From NCBI RefSeq assembly GCF_000243335.1, contig NZ_JH597773.1, positions 2,792,983-2,856,982 of the forward strand: DNA of 64,000 nt, written 5' to 3'. Source of the stretch: Leptonema illini DSM 21528. GTDB taxonomy: Bacteria > Spirochaetota > Leptospiria > Leptospirales > Leptonemataceae. The notes under the pieces were generated by a model. It made no database searches. It had not been told where the DNA came from and saw only the letters and a list, made by a program, of their open reading frames with translations. The position numbers were made by a program, and so were the translations under genes. Shown in pieces: positions 25,954 to 36,345 of this stretch (its first letter is position 1; each line of letters starts with the position of its first letter).

Positions 25954-27003
25954 ATGAATAAAACCAGACTCTTTTTTATTTCGGCTGCTGTAGCGGCCGT
26001 GCTCGCCATCGGCGCTGCCTTCCTTTTGCTGCGCTCGGACGATACGCTTGATGAAATCGACCGCGTTCGTCGCCATCCGCCCGCCTCGCGTACCGTCGAC
26101 GAAAATGAGGTGGCACGGTTAGTCGAGGTTATGAACGAAGAGGGAAGCCCACGCTTCTCGGACGATCTGACTTTTGAGCAGATGGTAGCCGTGCTGCGAG
26201 CCAACTACGGCAAAAACATCAAGAACCGCTGGGTGCAGATTCGCCTTATCGAAGATCTGATTCGTTCGATGAAGGCGCGCTTCGGCGAGGCCTGGGTCGA
26301 AGAGATGTATGTGACGCTGAAGGCGGCCTTTCCCGATCTCGCCGATGATATCTTCGAACGCTTTGAGAAGTATCAGCAATACCAGGAATGGCTTGAGAAG
26401 AATCGAGACGAGCTTGCCGGTATGAGCCGTGAAGAGCGGCAGGAGATCCTGAACGAAAAGCGCAACGAACTGTTCGGCGAAGAGGTGGCCGCAGAGATCT
26501 GGGCCGGTGAGATCCGCAACGAAAAGATCGCAACCTCGCTGAAGCAGATCGATCAATCGGGTGGCGATCTGAACCAGAAACTTTCAAGCTACAAGGCGGC
26601 GTTGAATGAGGCACTCGGCGAACAGACGGATCGACACATGGAGGCTCGTCGCTACGAGCTGACGAGTCGGTTCCTGGAACTTCCTTCCGTTCAGAAAGAG
26701 TTATCCCACATGAGTCCCGACGATCGGAACGAAACGCTCACCCAGATCCGCAAGGGTCTCGGTATGGACGTCGAGGCCATCGAACGCTGGAAATCGCTCG
26801 ATACGGAACGCGATGATCGCTGGAAAACGGGACAGAGCTACATGAGCGCACGCGATGCCCTGACATCGGGCGGCGCCTCGGAATCTGATCTGAATGAGCT
26901 GCGTCTCAAGTACTTCGGCCCCGACCAGGCAGAGGTTATCAAAAACGAAGAAGAGTCGGGATTCTTCAGATACAAGCAGGAGCGCGTTTACGGGAAGAAC
27001 TGA
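25954..27003 (+). CDS. Probable lipase foldase (Lif/LipB-like chaperone)
   Basis: 349 residues with an N-terminal membrane helix (FFISAAVAAVLAIGAAFLLL) and no cleavage site, as in membrane-anchored lipase-specific foldases. The remainder is almost wholly charged helix, including MSREERQEILNEKRNELFGE, then EVAAEIWAGE, which resembles the LR..LFGEE segment of Lif proteins. The RxxFDY motif that marks canonical foldases was not found, so the match is distant. Context is strong: it directly follows a secreted family I-like lipase, on the same strand, with 107 bases between. It would hold the lipase during folding in the periplasm. Alternative: an unrelated helical membrane protein. Confidence 0.6.
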   Translation: MNKTRLFFISAAVAAVLAIGAAFLLLRSDDTLDEIDRVRRHPPASRTVDENEVARLVEVMNEEGSPRFSDDLTFEQMVAVLRANYGKNIKNRWVQIRLIEDLIRSMKARFGEAWVEEMYVTLKAAFPDLADDIFERFEKYQQYQEWLEKNRDELAGMSREERQEILNEKRNELFGEEVAAEIWAGEIRNEKIATSLKQIDQSGGDLNQKLSSYKAALNEALGEQTDRHMEARRYELTSRFLELPSVQKELSHMSPDDRNETLTQIRKGLGMDVEAIERWKSLDTERDDRWKTGQSYMSARDALTSGGASESDLNELRLKYFGPDQAEVIKNEEESGFFRYKQERVYGKN

Positions 27004-27025
27004 CACCGGAGACGGAAAGTCGCGT

Positions 27026-27059
27026 CGGAACGGGCGCTCAACCGTAAGCGCCTGTTCCG
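27026..27059. terminator. Hairpin between convergent foldase and esterase genes
   Basis: CGGAACGGGCGCT and AGCGCCTGTTCCG pair over 13 positions with one wobble or mismatch, around an 8-base loop. It sits between the ends of two convergent genes, a position usual for a bidirectional terminator, but neither strand has a U-run. Confidence 0.45.
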
Positions 27060-27072
27060 AAGTCTCTTGCTT

Positions 27073-27891
27073 CTACTGGCGCCTCTGCGAGAATAACCAA
27101 TGTATAACGTCGGGCTCCTGAAAGGCCGGACGCCAGCTGCCATGTCCTTCGTTCGCATATTCCGTATAACGAACGGAGCGGCCGGCTCTCTTTAACGCCT
27201 CGACCATATTGCGGCTACGAGCGGGTTTTACTACCTGGTCGTTCGCTCCGTGAAAGGCCCAGATCGGAGAATGAATGGATCTTGCCGTATTCTCGTCGCC
27301 GCCGCCGCAGACGGCGATGCCGGCGGCAAAGAGATCGGGCCGCCTTGCAAGCACATCCCAGACGGCGAAGCCTCCCATCGAAAGACCGACGGCATAGATG
27401 CGCGACGTATCGACGGATTCGCTTGTGATCAGTTTTCGCATCAGATCAAAGAGAGCGTTTATGGGCTTCGACGGCCGTGCCGGCTGTCTGTGTGCGGGAA
27501 GGTTCCAGTCCGCCTCCACCCAGCGATAGGGCTCATCACACTGTGGAATCAATACGTATGCTTCGTCTAACGGAAAATCCGCCCGCCCGAGCATGGGCAG
27601 AAAGTGCTTCATCGTCTTTTCGTTATCCATGCCGCGTTCGCCGGCGCCGTGAAACATTACGATCAGCGGATACTTCTTCTGAGTCGAAAGCTTCCCCGGA
27701 CGCGAAAGCCTGTACGGAAGAACGACCTCGCTCGTCTCGTAACGCCCGAACGCAAAACGATCGCGGATCTTCTGCTCAGGGGGACGACGATCGACCTGAC
27801 AGGCCGCAAACGTCTGAAGCATCAGCAACAGGAGGATATAGAAGAGAAAGTGGGAGCGCTGCACGGAGACATTTTCACGCTCCGTGCACAT
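27073..27891 (-). CDS. Esterase-type lipoprotein (dienelactone hydrolase / PHB depolymerase-like)
   Basis: 272 residues. Signal peptide (FLFYILLLLMLQTFAAC) with Cys30 as likely lipidation site. An alpha/beta hydrolase: YPLIVMFHGAGERGMDNEKT is the oxyanion-hole region, RIYAVGLSMGGFAVWDVLAR contains the GLSMG nucleophile elbow, PIWAFHGANDQVVKPARSRN supplies the acid and NEGHGSWRPAFQEPDVIHWL the His. This set matches the esterase/LpqC and PHB-depolymerase-like family. The substrate is unknown. It is likely attached to an envelope membrane. It is downstream of thiC on the same strand with 60 bases between and a stem-loop at the thiC stop. Confidence 0.85.
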   Translation of the reverse strand: MCTERENVSVQRSHFLFYILLLLMLQTFAACQVDRRPPEQKIRDRFAFGRYETSEVVLPYRLSRPGKLSTQKKYPLIVMFHGAGERGMDNEKTMKHFLPMLGRADFPLDEAYVLIPQCDEPYRWVEADWNLPAHRQPARPSKPINALFDLMRKLITSESVDTSRIYAVGLSMGGFAVWDVLARRPDLFAAGIAVCGGGDENTARSIHSPIWAFHGANDQVVKPARSRNMVEALKRAGRSVRYTEYANEGHGSWRPAFQEPDVIHWLFSQRRQ

Positions 27892-27927
27892 TCGTCCAGC
27901 AATACCGGGCGGGAGCGTACGAGCTTG

Positions 27928-27951
27928 AAGAGCCGGTCCCAGGACCGACTC

Positions 27952-27953
<2 letters not shown>
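27928..27953. repeat. Stem-loop overlapping the thiC stop codon
   Basis: AAGAGCCGGTCC-ca-GGACCGACTCTT pairs over 12 positions with one mismatch, overlapping the last two bases of the thiC stop. No T-run. Its arm AGAGCCGGT is shared with the hairpin at 29985-30008 on the other side of thiC. Confidence 0.55.
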
Positions 27954-29833
<1,880 letters not shown>

Positions 29834-29860
29834 TCGGATGTTCTGCTCTTCTTCGAACAC

Positions 29861-30008
29861 GTCTCAAAACCCCTCCATGGGTTTTGAGACGGAACGGGAA
29901 ATGGTAGCAAAGCCACCATTTCCCTCACGCCTTTGCTCAATTTTCTGCCGAAAATTTCGCGGCGCAAGGTCATCCTGACCTTGTAGAGCCGGTTTTGGAA
30001 CCGGCTCT
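29861..30008. repeat. Run of consecutive perfect hairpins upstream of thiC
   Basis: Five stem-loops follow one another: 29861-29890 (GTCTCAAAACCC with GGGTTTTGAGAC, 6-base loop), 29896-29924 (GGGAAATGGT with ACCATTTCCC), 29939-29956 (AATTTTC with GAAAATT), 29965-29983 (CAAGGTCA with TGACCTTG, 3-base loop) and 29985-30008 (AGAGCCGGTT with AACCGGCTCT, 4-base loop). All stems are uninterrupted. The region lies between the end of the DUF4139 gene and the TPP riboswitch. It may hold a terminator, a structured leader or repetitive palindromes; no coding frame is credible. Confidence 0.75.
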
Positions 30009-30046
30009 TAATTCGCCTCTATCGGCCTATTGCGAAAGAGCCACCA

Positions 30047-32014
30047 TCACCGGCTTCCGTCAACAAAGAAATCAAAGCTGAGGCCGTCCATGCGCTCGCC
30101 TCGCTGTGTCATCAGCGACTCCCTGGTTTTACGAATCTCATTCAGTTCTTCTTTCAGGGATCGCAGTCGATTCTCGCCCTGTTCGAGTTCGGCAACATAG
30201 CGGCGACGCAGGGCCTTTTCTTCCTCGGCTGAGCCGAGCGCCTTCAGATTCTCACGGATGCGCTTCTGATCGACGCCGATCTCTTCGATATCATTCGTCT
30301 TCTGTCCCTCGCGCCTTGTGGCCTCATCGATCTGTATATTAAGACGGGCAATGCCATCAAGCAGGCTTCGCTGTTCAGACTGAATCAGGCCCGTCGCGAG
30401 CACCGTATCGAGCCAGTCTGATCCGACCTGCATGTGAAGCGTTTCGGTGAGCACGTACTGCTCGACGACATCGAACTCATCCGCCTCGGCCGACGTACAG
30501 AAGCGCACAAACCCCTCGCTGCGCGACTCAGGGGAGCGACCGACGACGGTCCATCCCGCCGATTCCGGATGATCGATATACAGCTTACCAAAGGCCAGAG
30601 GCCCGCCGCGTCGCAGCAGATAGACGGTACGACGCTCGACCTTGCGCTCCAGGAAAAGAAGGCCACCCCTTGCATAGAGGCGATGCACCTCTTTCGTGTC
30701 GGATTTCTGCTCGGTATTGACGAGCATACTGCCTTCGATGGCGAAGGGAACGATGACCTGTTCGTCCTGATCAAGGGCCGGCAGCATTCCTTCTCCCGTA
30801 TAACCCTCCGGAGAATAAAACGTGATCGGGCCGTCTTCGAGAGCGAAACCCGTCGTATTGCGCAAAAGCACGGCCGTCATCGGATTGTTCTTTCGAATGC
30901 TTGCTCGATAAAGAGCGACGCGGCGGCCTTCGATCGGCATAGTAAACAGTGGAACAAGCGAGCTTTTACCGGCCGGAATATGAACGGCCTCGCGAATCTT
31001 GAAGAAAGAAACAGGAGCGAACTCCGACGCCTTCGCATCGACGGCCGTACTCTCGGTAAAGGAATCGGAGGCGCCCGCAAATGCCATCTCTTCTCTTTCG
31101 TATAGCATATCAGCTTCAAACGGCGCCGATCCTACCGAAGCGGCCGCAGGGGCCATCGCAGCCCGAGACCGCTTTGCCTGCGGAGCGGGCGCCGGCGGCT
31201 CGGCATAAGATCGACCGACGACGGGAGCGGCATACTCTTCTTTATCGGGCAGTTCGGCAAAGGGTCTCTGACGATGACGCGGGGTGTACAGATCCATGCG
31301 AAACGACATCGGCATGCCCGAGGCCAGCGAAAGTTGCAGATCTTCCCAGTCTTCGTCCGATGCATTATGTACAAGAGCCCAGGCCTGCATCATACAGGCA
31401 TCCGCTTCGCGAAGAAGCAGGCGATAGCTTGAAGTCCATACGGGAACGGGCAGCATATAGCTCAAGCGCAGCTCGCCGCCCGCCGATTGTACGACGAGCT
31501 TCTTGCGCTCCGTCGCCTTCCAGTAAAGGCTGGCTTCAAGCAGTCGCTTCAGATCTTTGCCGGCCCTTTCTTCATCGGGAATGATACGGATAACGTCGGG
31601 CAGTCTTACCGATTGCAGAGCGCCGTCTTCGGCAAGCAGAACCATGTAACTGACCGAGAGTACGCTTTCGCCCGCCGCCTCCTGTCGTTCGTCGATTCCT
31701 GTAAGAACGCCTTTATACTCTGACGACGCCGTAACGACGCGAAACGGCACTCCGCGAAACTGAACCAGTAATTCGATGAGGGCGTTTGTTCCCTGCACGG
31801 GACGCAATCCAATCTCGGCAAGATCTTCAGAGGAAGGCCGTTTGCCGTCAAATGAGAGATTCTTCACGCCTTCATCGTAGACGATGATGGATTTGATGAC
31901 GTCATCGATCTCAGATGCGCGAAAGTCCAGATGCACCTCTTGATCAGCGACGATATGTCGTTCAAAGCAGCCCAGTCCGTTTTTAAACAGGATAAGTCGG
32001 CGAAGGGAGTTCAT
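30047..32014 (-). CDS. DUF4139-domain protein
   Basis: 655 residues without a signal peptide. The central part (residues about 165-520) matches DUF4139: GELRLSYMLPVPVWTSSYRL is the typical Y.(V/L)....W...Y entry, ALVHNASDEDWEDLQLSLAS follows, and IPAGKSSLVPLFTMPIEGRR and RNTTGFALEDGPITFYSPEG are conserved later blocks. An Ala/Pro-rich insert lies at about 270-305. The C-terminal 110 residues form a coiled coil. DUF4139 proteins (MuiA-like) are of unknown biochemical function. The lack of an export signal differs from many relatives. It is divergent from the TPR/metalloprotease-like gene with an 82-base gap. Confidence 0.8.
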   Translation of the reverse strand: MNSLRRLILFKNGLGCFERHIVADQEVHLDFRASEIDDVIKSIIVYDEGVKNLSFDGKRPSSEDLAEIGLRPVQGTNALIELLVQFRGVPFRVVTASSEYKGVLTGIDERQEAAGESVLSVSYMVLLAEDGALQSVRLPDVIRIIPDEERAGKDLKRLLEASLYWKATERKKLVVQSAGGELRLSYMLPVPVWTSSYRLLLREADACMMQAWALVHNASDEDWEDLQLSLASGMPMSFRMDLYTPRHRQRPFAELPDKEEYAAPVVGRSYAEPPAPAPQAKRSRAAMAPAAASVGSAPFEADMLYEREEMAFAGASDSFTESTAVDAKASEFAPVSFFKIREAVHIPAGKSSLVPLFTMPIEGRRVALYRASIRKNNPMTAVLLRNTTGFALEDGPITFYSPEGYTGEGMLPALDQDEQVIVPFAIEGSMLVNTEQKSDTKEVHRLYARGGLLFLERKVERRTVYLLRRGGPLAFGKLYIDHPESAGWTVVGRSPESRSEGFVRFCTSAEADEFDVVEQYVLTETLHMQVGSDWLDTVLATGLIQSEQRSLLDGIARLNIQIDEATRREGQKTNDIEEIGVDQKRIRENLKALGSAEEEKALRRRYVAELEQGENRLRSLKEELNEIRKTRESLMTQRGERMDGLSFDFFVDGSR

Positions 32015-32096
32015 GCCTTTATCTGAAGCCCTGTAAGAGGATGTCGAGCGGAAAAGAGATCCTTGACAGTTCAGGGATCTCGCTTTCTTTCATGTC

Positions 32097-34319
32097 ATGT
32101 TCTTCAAGGTCTTCCGGTTACTGTCAGCGGCGCTTTTTATCGCCCCCTTCTTTACCGCGTCTCTTTATGCCAATCAGAACTGGCAGAAGGCCTCGGAGCT
32201 GAACCAGAAGGGCGACCGCCTCATCGCGCAGAAGCGCTTTGATGAGGCCCTTCAGGCCTTTGCCGAAGCCGAGCGGCTCTGGAGCGACTCCGGATTCTAT
32301 GCCACTCGCCAGGGCAACGTCTATCTGTGGCATAAAAAAGATCCCGCGGCCGCTCTTCAGCATTACGACCGGGCTCTTACGCAGGGAGGGGATCGCAGCG
32401 TCTTCACCTTACGCGAACGCGGCATCGCCTTCTGTCAGATCGAGCGATACGATGATTCCGAAAAGGCGTTCCAGTCGGCCCTTCAATTAGCAGAACAGAA
32501 TCTTTCCGCCGCACCCGCCACTCAGGCAAAAGAACGCACCGGCGCCCTTGACGAGGTCCTTTACACACTCGGATACGCGTCGATCTGTAAAAGGGATCAG
32601 AAGCGTTATACAGAGGCCGTCGCCCTTGCCGATCGCGGCTTTGCACTTCGACCGAACAGCGATAACTTTGCATTGAATGAAGGCAAGGTCCATTCCGAGA
32701 TCTGGCTTGCTCATGCAGCCTTCGCCGCCGGGCGCTACGAAGAGGCGGCCACTCACTACAGAGAGGCGGAGCGTGTCACCGAACGCAGCACGCCACATAG
32801 AGACTGGCTGAAAGAGTTCAATCCCCGCTTTCACAGAGAGCTCGCCGAGCAGCGTCTTGCCGTCGAGCGCCAGGGCATTAAACCGCAGTACGTTCATCGC
32901 ATGCATGTCTTCTTTTTGAAGAAAGCCCGGTTTGATTTTAAAGATCTGAACGGAAAGCAGGTCGTCGCCAGCGACGAGATCAACGCTGATGACAGAGAGA
33001 AGGCGACTCTTTTCTTGCAGGTATTAAAACGCCAGCTTGAGGCGATGAGCGGCGGACGGCTAACTATCGAATACGACATCACAGCGCTTGATATTACCGT
33101 TACAGAGATGAGCGTAACGGCCTGGGGCGGACAGGAGTCGCGCGCCCCCATACTCGATGCTCTGCCTGATGAAGCGGCCGATGCCTACTGCGATGCGGCC
33201 CGCAGCGTCGATACGATCTGGACGTTCTGGCCGGGACGCGGCAGCGCCACAACGGCGAACGGAGGCGCTCTCACCTATCCCTGCGTACCCTTTCAACTGA
33301 ACACGCCCCTTCGCGGATACGTATCGTTTCCGGCGAACTGGAATGCGCCCGATGCGACCGTCGTCTATCTGCATGAGTTCTTTCACAATATCGAGGCGAT
33401 GAGCGGCATCAATCCGACGCATGGCTTTCAAGATCAGAATCGGGGCCGCTTCCCCTCCTGGAAGGGAACGGGGCAGATGGATTACTTTCGCTGGCATTTC
33501 CAGAACACGCTTCCCGGGAACAAACCACAGCCGCAGACCTACGCGAATCTGAATTATCTGCATCGTTATCCGAATACGGCGACGGAAGAGGTCGTCATGG
33601 CGAACCGTCTGGCCGTCGCCCGTATCACGCTCGAAAATCGGCGACAGGCGAAAGCTCTCGCCGAACAGGCCCATGAGCTCTACTGGAACCGCAAACAGCA
33701 TAAGGCGGCGCTTGAAGCGGCCGAAAAGGCCCTTGCCCAGAACCCGTATCAGAGGGACGCTCTGCTTCTTGCCGGTCTGGCCGCCGGTGATCTGAAAAAG
33801 AACGAGCTTGCCGCTGCCTATCTGCAACGCCTCGCGCCGCTTCACCCCGAGCTGTGGGTTTTGCAAAGACTTGCCTATATACAGCAGTGGCAGTTGAAAG
33901 ATCTGCCGGCCGCCATCCGCACCTTCGAGCTGATCGCCGAGCGACATCCCGAAGAGTCCGATCGTTATCCGAACTACGGCCGGGCCCTGATGGATGCAGA
34001 CCGACTCGACGAGGCCCTTGTCGTCTTTGAACAGGGCAGGAATTCTTCTAAAGAGGATGTGGCCGCGCAGAGCGCCTTCTGGAAGGGATACCTGCTCGGC
34101 GAACGTATGAATCGTCCCTCTGATGCGTTGCCGCTCGTTCAGGAGGGTTATAACCGCGGATATAAAGATTCCTTCGTCGAGTTCTTTCTAAAAAAATACT
34201 CGGGCTCGGCCGTATCAGAGCGAGCGCTTGCGCCGGATGCTCCTGTTACATCGCCGAAAACACAGAGGCCCGTTGAAGCCTCGGCCAGTCCGATGGCCTG
34301 CTCGCACTCCGGCGATTGA
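32097..34319 (+). CDS. TPR-repeat exported protein with HExxH metalloprotease-like motif
   Basis: 740 residues with a signal peptide (FRLLSAALFIAPFFTASLYA). TPR repeats fill residues about 25-260 (for example ALQAFAEAERLWSDSGFYAT) and the C-terminal 200 residues (ALEAAEKALAQNPYQRDALL). Between them, VVYLHEFFHNIEAMSG contains His426-Glu427-x-x-His430, the zinc-binding HExxH motif, preceded by a domain beginning VHRMHVFFLKKARFDFKDLN. The third zinc ligand was not identified. The protein could be a periplasmic or surface zinc peptidase flanked by TPR platforms. The family is not recognised further. The stop codon overlaps the RluA-type gene start (TGATG), so the two are coupled. Confidence 0.7.
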   Translation: MFFKVFRLLSAALFIAPFFTASLYANQNWQKASELNQKGDRLIAQKRFDEALQAFAEAERLWSDSGFYATRQGNVYLWHKKDPAAALQHYDRALTQGGDRSVFTLRERGIAFCQIERYDDSEKAFQSALQLAEQNLSAAPATQAKERTGALDEVLYTLGYASICKRDQKRYTEAVALADRGFALRPNSDNFALNEGKVHSEIWLAHAAFAAGRYEEAATHYREAERVTERSTPHRDWLKEFNPRFHRELAEQRLAVERQGIKPQYVHRMHVFFLKKARFDFKDLNGKQVVASDEINADDREKATLFLQVLKRQLEAMSGGRLTIEYDITALDITVTEMSVTAWGGQESRAPILDALPDEAADAYCDAARSVDTIWTFWPGRGSATTANGGALTYPCVPFQLNTPLRGYVSFPANWNAPDATVVYLHEFFHNIEAMSGINPTHGFQDQNRGRFPSWKGTGQMDYFRWHFQNTLPGNKPQPQTYANLNYLHRYPNTATEEVVMANRLAVARITLENRRQAKALAEQAHELYWNRKQHKAALEAAEKALAQNPYQRDALLLAGLAAGDLKKNELAAAYLQRLAPLHPELWVLQRLAYIQQWQLKDLPAAIRTFELIAERHPEESDRYPNYGRALMDADRLDEALVVFEQGRNSSKEDVAAQSAFWKGYLLGERMNRPSDALPLVQEGYNRGYKDSFVEFFLKKYSGSAVSERALAPDAPVTSPKTQRPVEASASPMACSHSGD

Positions 34320-35317
34320 TGTCAGAACTCAAGAAGATCGGCTTCGTCTGCAAAGAGAAAGGCAGGCTTGATAAAAGCCTGCAGCGCTCGATCAGCGAAG
34401 CTCACATTTCAAACTCCGCTCTGCGCAAGGCCGTCTTCGCCGGTCGGATCACGATCAACGGCGTCGTCTGTCGTCGTCCCGATTTCACGGTTCGCCCTGG
34501 AGATCGCATCGAAGGCATGGTCGAAGAAAAAGAAAAGCGGCCGGCGGTTACGGCGCCCGTGATCGTCTACCGCGACGAATTCATCATCGCCGTCGATAAG
34601 CCCGCCGGGCTGCCCACGCATAAGACATCCGACTCTTCGCGGGCCAATCTGTATGATCTGCTCTGCTCCATGCTTGCCGAAGAGAAGGGAATGACAGGAC
34701 CATCTGAGTTGCGCTCTGAGCTACAGCCCGAAAAAAGGCCCGGCCTGCTTCATCGATTGGACGCAGAAACGTCAGGATTGCTTCTTTTTACGCTGCGTCG
34801 CGAGATGAACGCCTCTCTTGCAAAGCAGTTCGAAGAGCATTCGATTGAGAAGCGGTATCTTGCTCTGGTCTCCTGTAGCTCCAGGCTTCCTTCTACATGG
34901 ACGTGCAGCGATCCCATACTGCGTGCGGAACGAAAACGCAATCGTTACCGCACCGCACGTCCCGATGAAGAGGCGATGTCGGCCGTCACACACTTTCGCA
35001 CCGTATGGCAGAAGGATAAAGTCGCTCTTATCGAGGCCCGTCCTGTAACGGGACGTCCGCATCAAATCAGGGTGCATCTCAGCGCCGGAGGTACGCCCAT
35101 CGTCGGTGATACCTTTTACGGCAAAGAGTTGAATAACAGAAGAGACGGCAACGGTCGAAAAGAACGAGAGGAAGAAGCGGGCAGATTGATGCTGCATGCG
35201 TATGAGCTTGTATTCGAGCATCCGGCAACGGGCAAGAGAATGACTCTACGAACAGAAGAGCCGGACTTCGGAGAGGCGCGAAGCGATAAACCGAAAGCAA
35301 CAGGCAGGAAGCGGTAG
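34319..35317 (+). CDS. RluA-family pseudouridine synthase with S4 domain
   Basis: About 332 residues from the ATG at 34319. An S4 RNA-binding domain occupies residues about 16-70 (SEAHISNSALRKAVFAGRIT, INGVVCRRPDFTVRPGDRIE), followed by the RluA catalytic domain: FIIAVDKPAGLPTHKT, then GLLHRLDAETSGLLLFTLRR, with the catalytic Asp in HRLD, and GRPHQIRVHLSAGGTPIVGD. It isomerises uridine to pseudouridine in rRNA or tRNA; the target site cannot be told. It overlaps the TPR gene by one base and precedes the maf-like gene by 31 bases. Confidence 0.92.
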   Translation: MSELKKIGFVCKEKGRLDKSLQRSISEAHISNSALRKAVFAGRITINGVVCRRPDFTVRPGDRIEGMVEEKEKRPAVTAPVIVYRDEFIIAVDKPAGLPTHKTSDSSRANLYDLLCSMLAEEKGMTGPSELRSELQPEKRPGLLHRLDAETSGLLLFTLRREMNASLAKQFEEHSIEKRYLALVSCSSRLPSTWTCSDPILRAERKRNRYRTARPDEEAMSAVTHFRTVWQKDKVALIEARPVTGRPHQIRVHLSAGGTPIVGDTFYGKELNNRRDGNGRKEREEEAGRLMLHAYELVFEHPATGKRMTLRTEEPDFGEARSDKPKATGRKR

Positions 35318-35348
35318 ACGGGACGACGCGGAACAGTGTTCTGCCCCT

Positions 35349-36338
35349 ATGCGTCTGATTCTCGCATCGGCCTCGGCAAGACGGCATCAGATACTGGAAA
35401 GCGCAGGCGTTTCGTTTGAAACGATGGCCGCCGATCTTAACGAAGAAGGCATGCTGCTCGACATCCCGGGCTCCACAAGAACTAAAACGGCCATCCTGCT
35501 GCCTGCGTCACATCAAACCGATGCGGCGCTGCTGCTTGCGCGTGAAAAGGCCTCAGCCGTTCTCAATACACTTGCTGGAGACGTTCGCGTACTCGCCGCC
35601 GATACCATCGTCGTACAGAATAACGCTCTATATGGAAAACCCGAGAACTCAGAGATGGCCCATGCGATGCTTCGCGAGCTATCGGGAAAAGCGCATACGG
35701 TAATCACCGCGCATGCGATGCTGCGCAGAGAAGGCGATAGGCTGATAACACTTGAAAAGGCCGTCAGCACCGTTGTGCGCTTTCGTGATCTATCAGACGA
35801 CGAGATCCGTCGCTATGTGGCGACCGGCGAGCCGCTTGATAAAGCCGGGGCGTATGCCATTCAGGGAATCGGGGCCTCGCTGATCTCTTCAATTCAGGGA
35901 GACTATCTGAACGTCATCGGACTTTCGCTTAACGCCGTGCTCGACTGGATTCGGCCGACGAGACTCTTCGCTTATGGCACATTGATGCGAAAAATGTCCG
36001 CTCACTCATTGATTGCCGGTCGGGTGAGATTTATCGATACCGGAACGATTACGGGACTTCTGTATGATCTCGGCGAGTATCCGGCCGCCGGCGAAGGTCA
36101 GGGCATCATACACGGCGAGCTTTACGAGGTGATTGATCCCCGGCTGTGGGATGAGCTGGATCGTTACGAGGACTGCAATTCCGATGAACCCGAAAAGACC
36201 CTTTACCGTCGAAAAACCGTGTCTGTAAAAACGACGGCATATGAGAGCGTCGAGGCCATGACCTATATGATGGATGCGATTCCCGAAACGGGCGCTCTCA
36301 ATCAGAGCGGTTATTACCAGGAAGAAGGCGCGGAGTAA
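35349..36338 (+). CDS. Fusion: Maf-type nucleotide pyrophosphatase and gamma-glutamylcyclotransferase-like domain
   Basis: 329 residues in two domains. Residues 1-198 are a Maf/HAM1-type pyrophosphatase: MRLILASASARRHQILESAG at the start, VLAADTIVVQNNALYGKPEN with the active-site Asp, and GAYAIQGIGASLISSIQGDY with the closing conserved block. Residues 199-329 are a GGCT/AIG2-like fold: RLFAYGTLMRKMSAHSLIAG is the substrate-binding YGTLM loop, and GELYEVIDPRLWDELDRYED holds the catalytic-type Glu. Maf hydrolyses non-canonical nucleotides; GGCT-like enzymes cleave gamma-glutamyl amines to 5-oxoproline. The two are normally separate genes. The reading frame is continuous, with no stop or frameshift. 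Confidence 0.85.
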   Translation: MRLILASASARRHQILESAGVSFETMAADLNEEGMLLDIPGSTRTKTAILLPASHQTDAALLLAREKASAVLNTLAGDVRVLAADTIVVQNNALYGKPENSEMAHAMLRELSGKAHTVITAHAMLRREGDRLITLEKAVSTVVRFRDLSDDEIRRYVATGEPLDKAGAYAIQGIGASLISSIQGDYLNVIGLSLNAVLDWIRPTRLFAYGTLMRKMSAHSLIAGRVRFIDTGTITGLLYDLGEYPAAGEGQGIIHGELYEVIDPRLWDELDRYEDCNSDEPEKTLYRRKTVSVKTTAYESVEAMTYMMDAIPETGALNQSGYYQEEGAE

Positions 36339-36345
36339 GGAAGAG

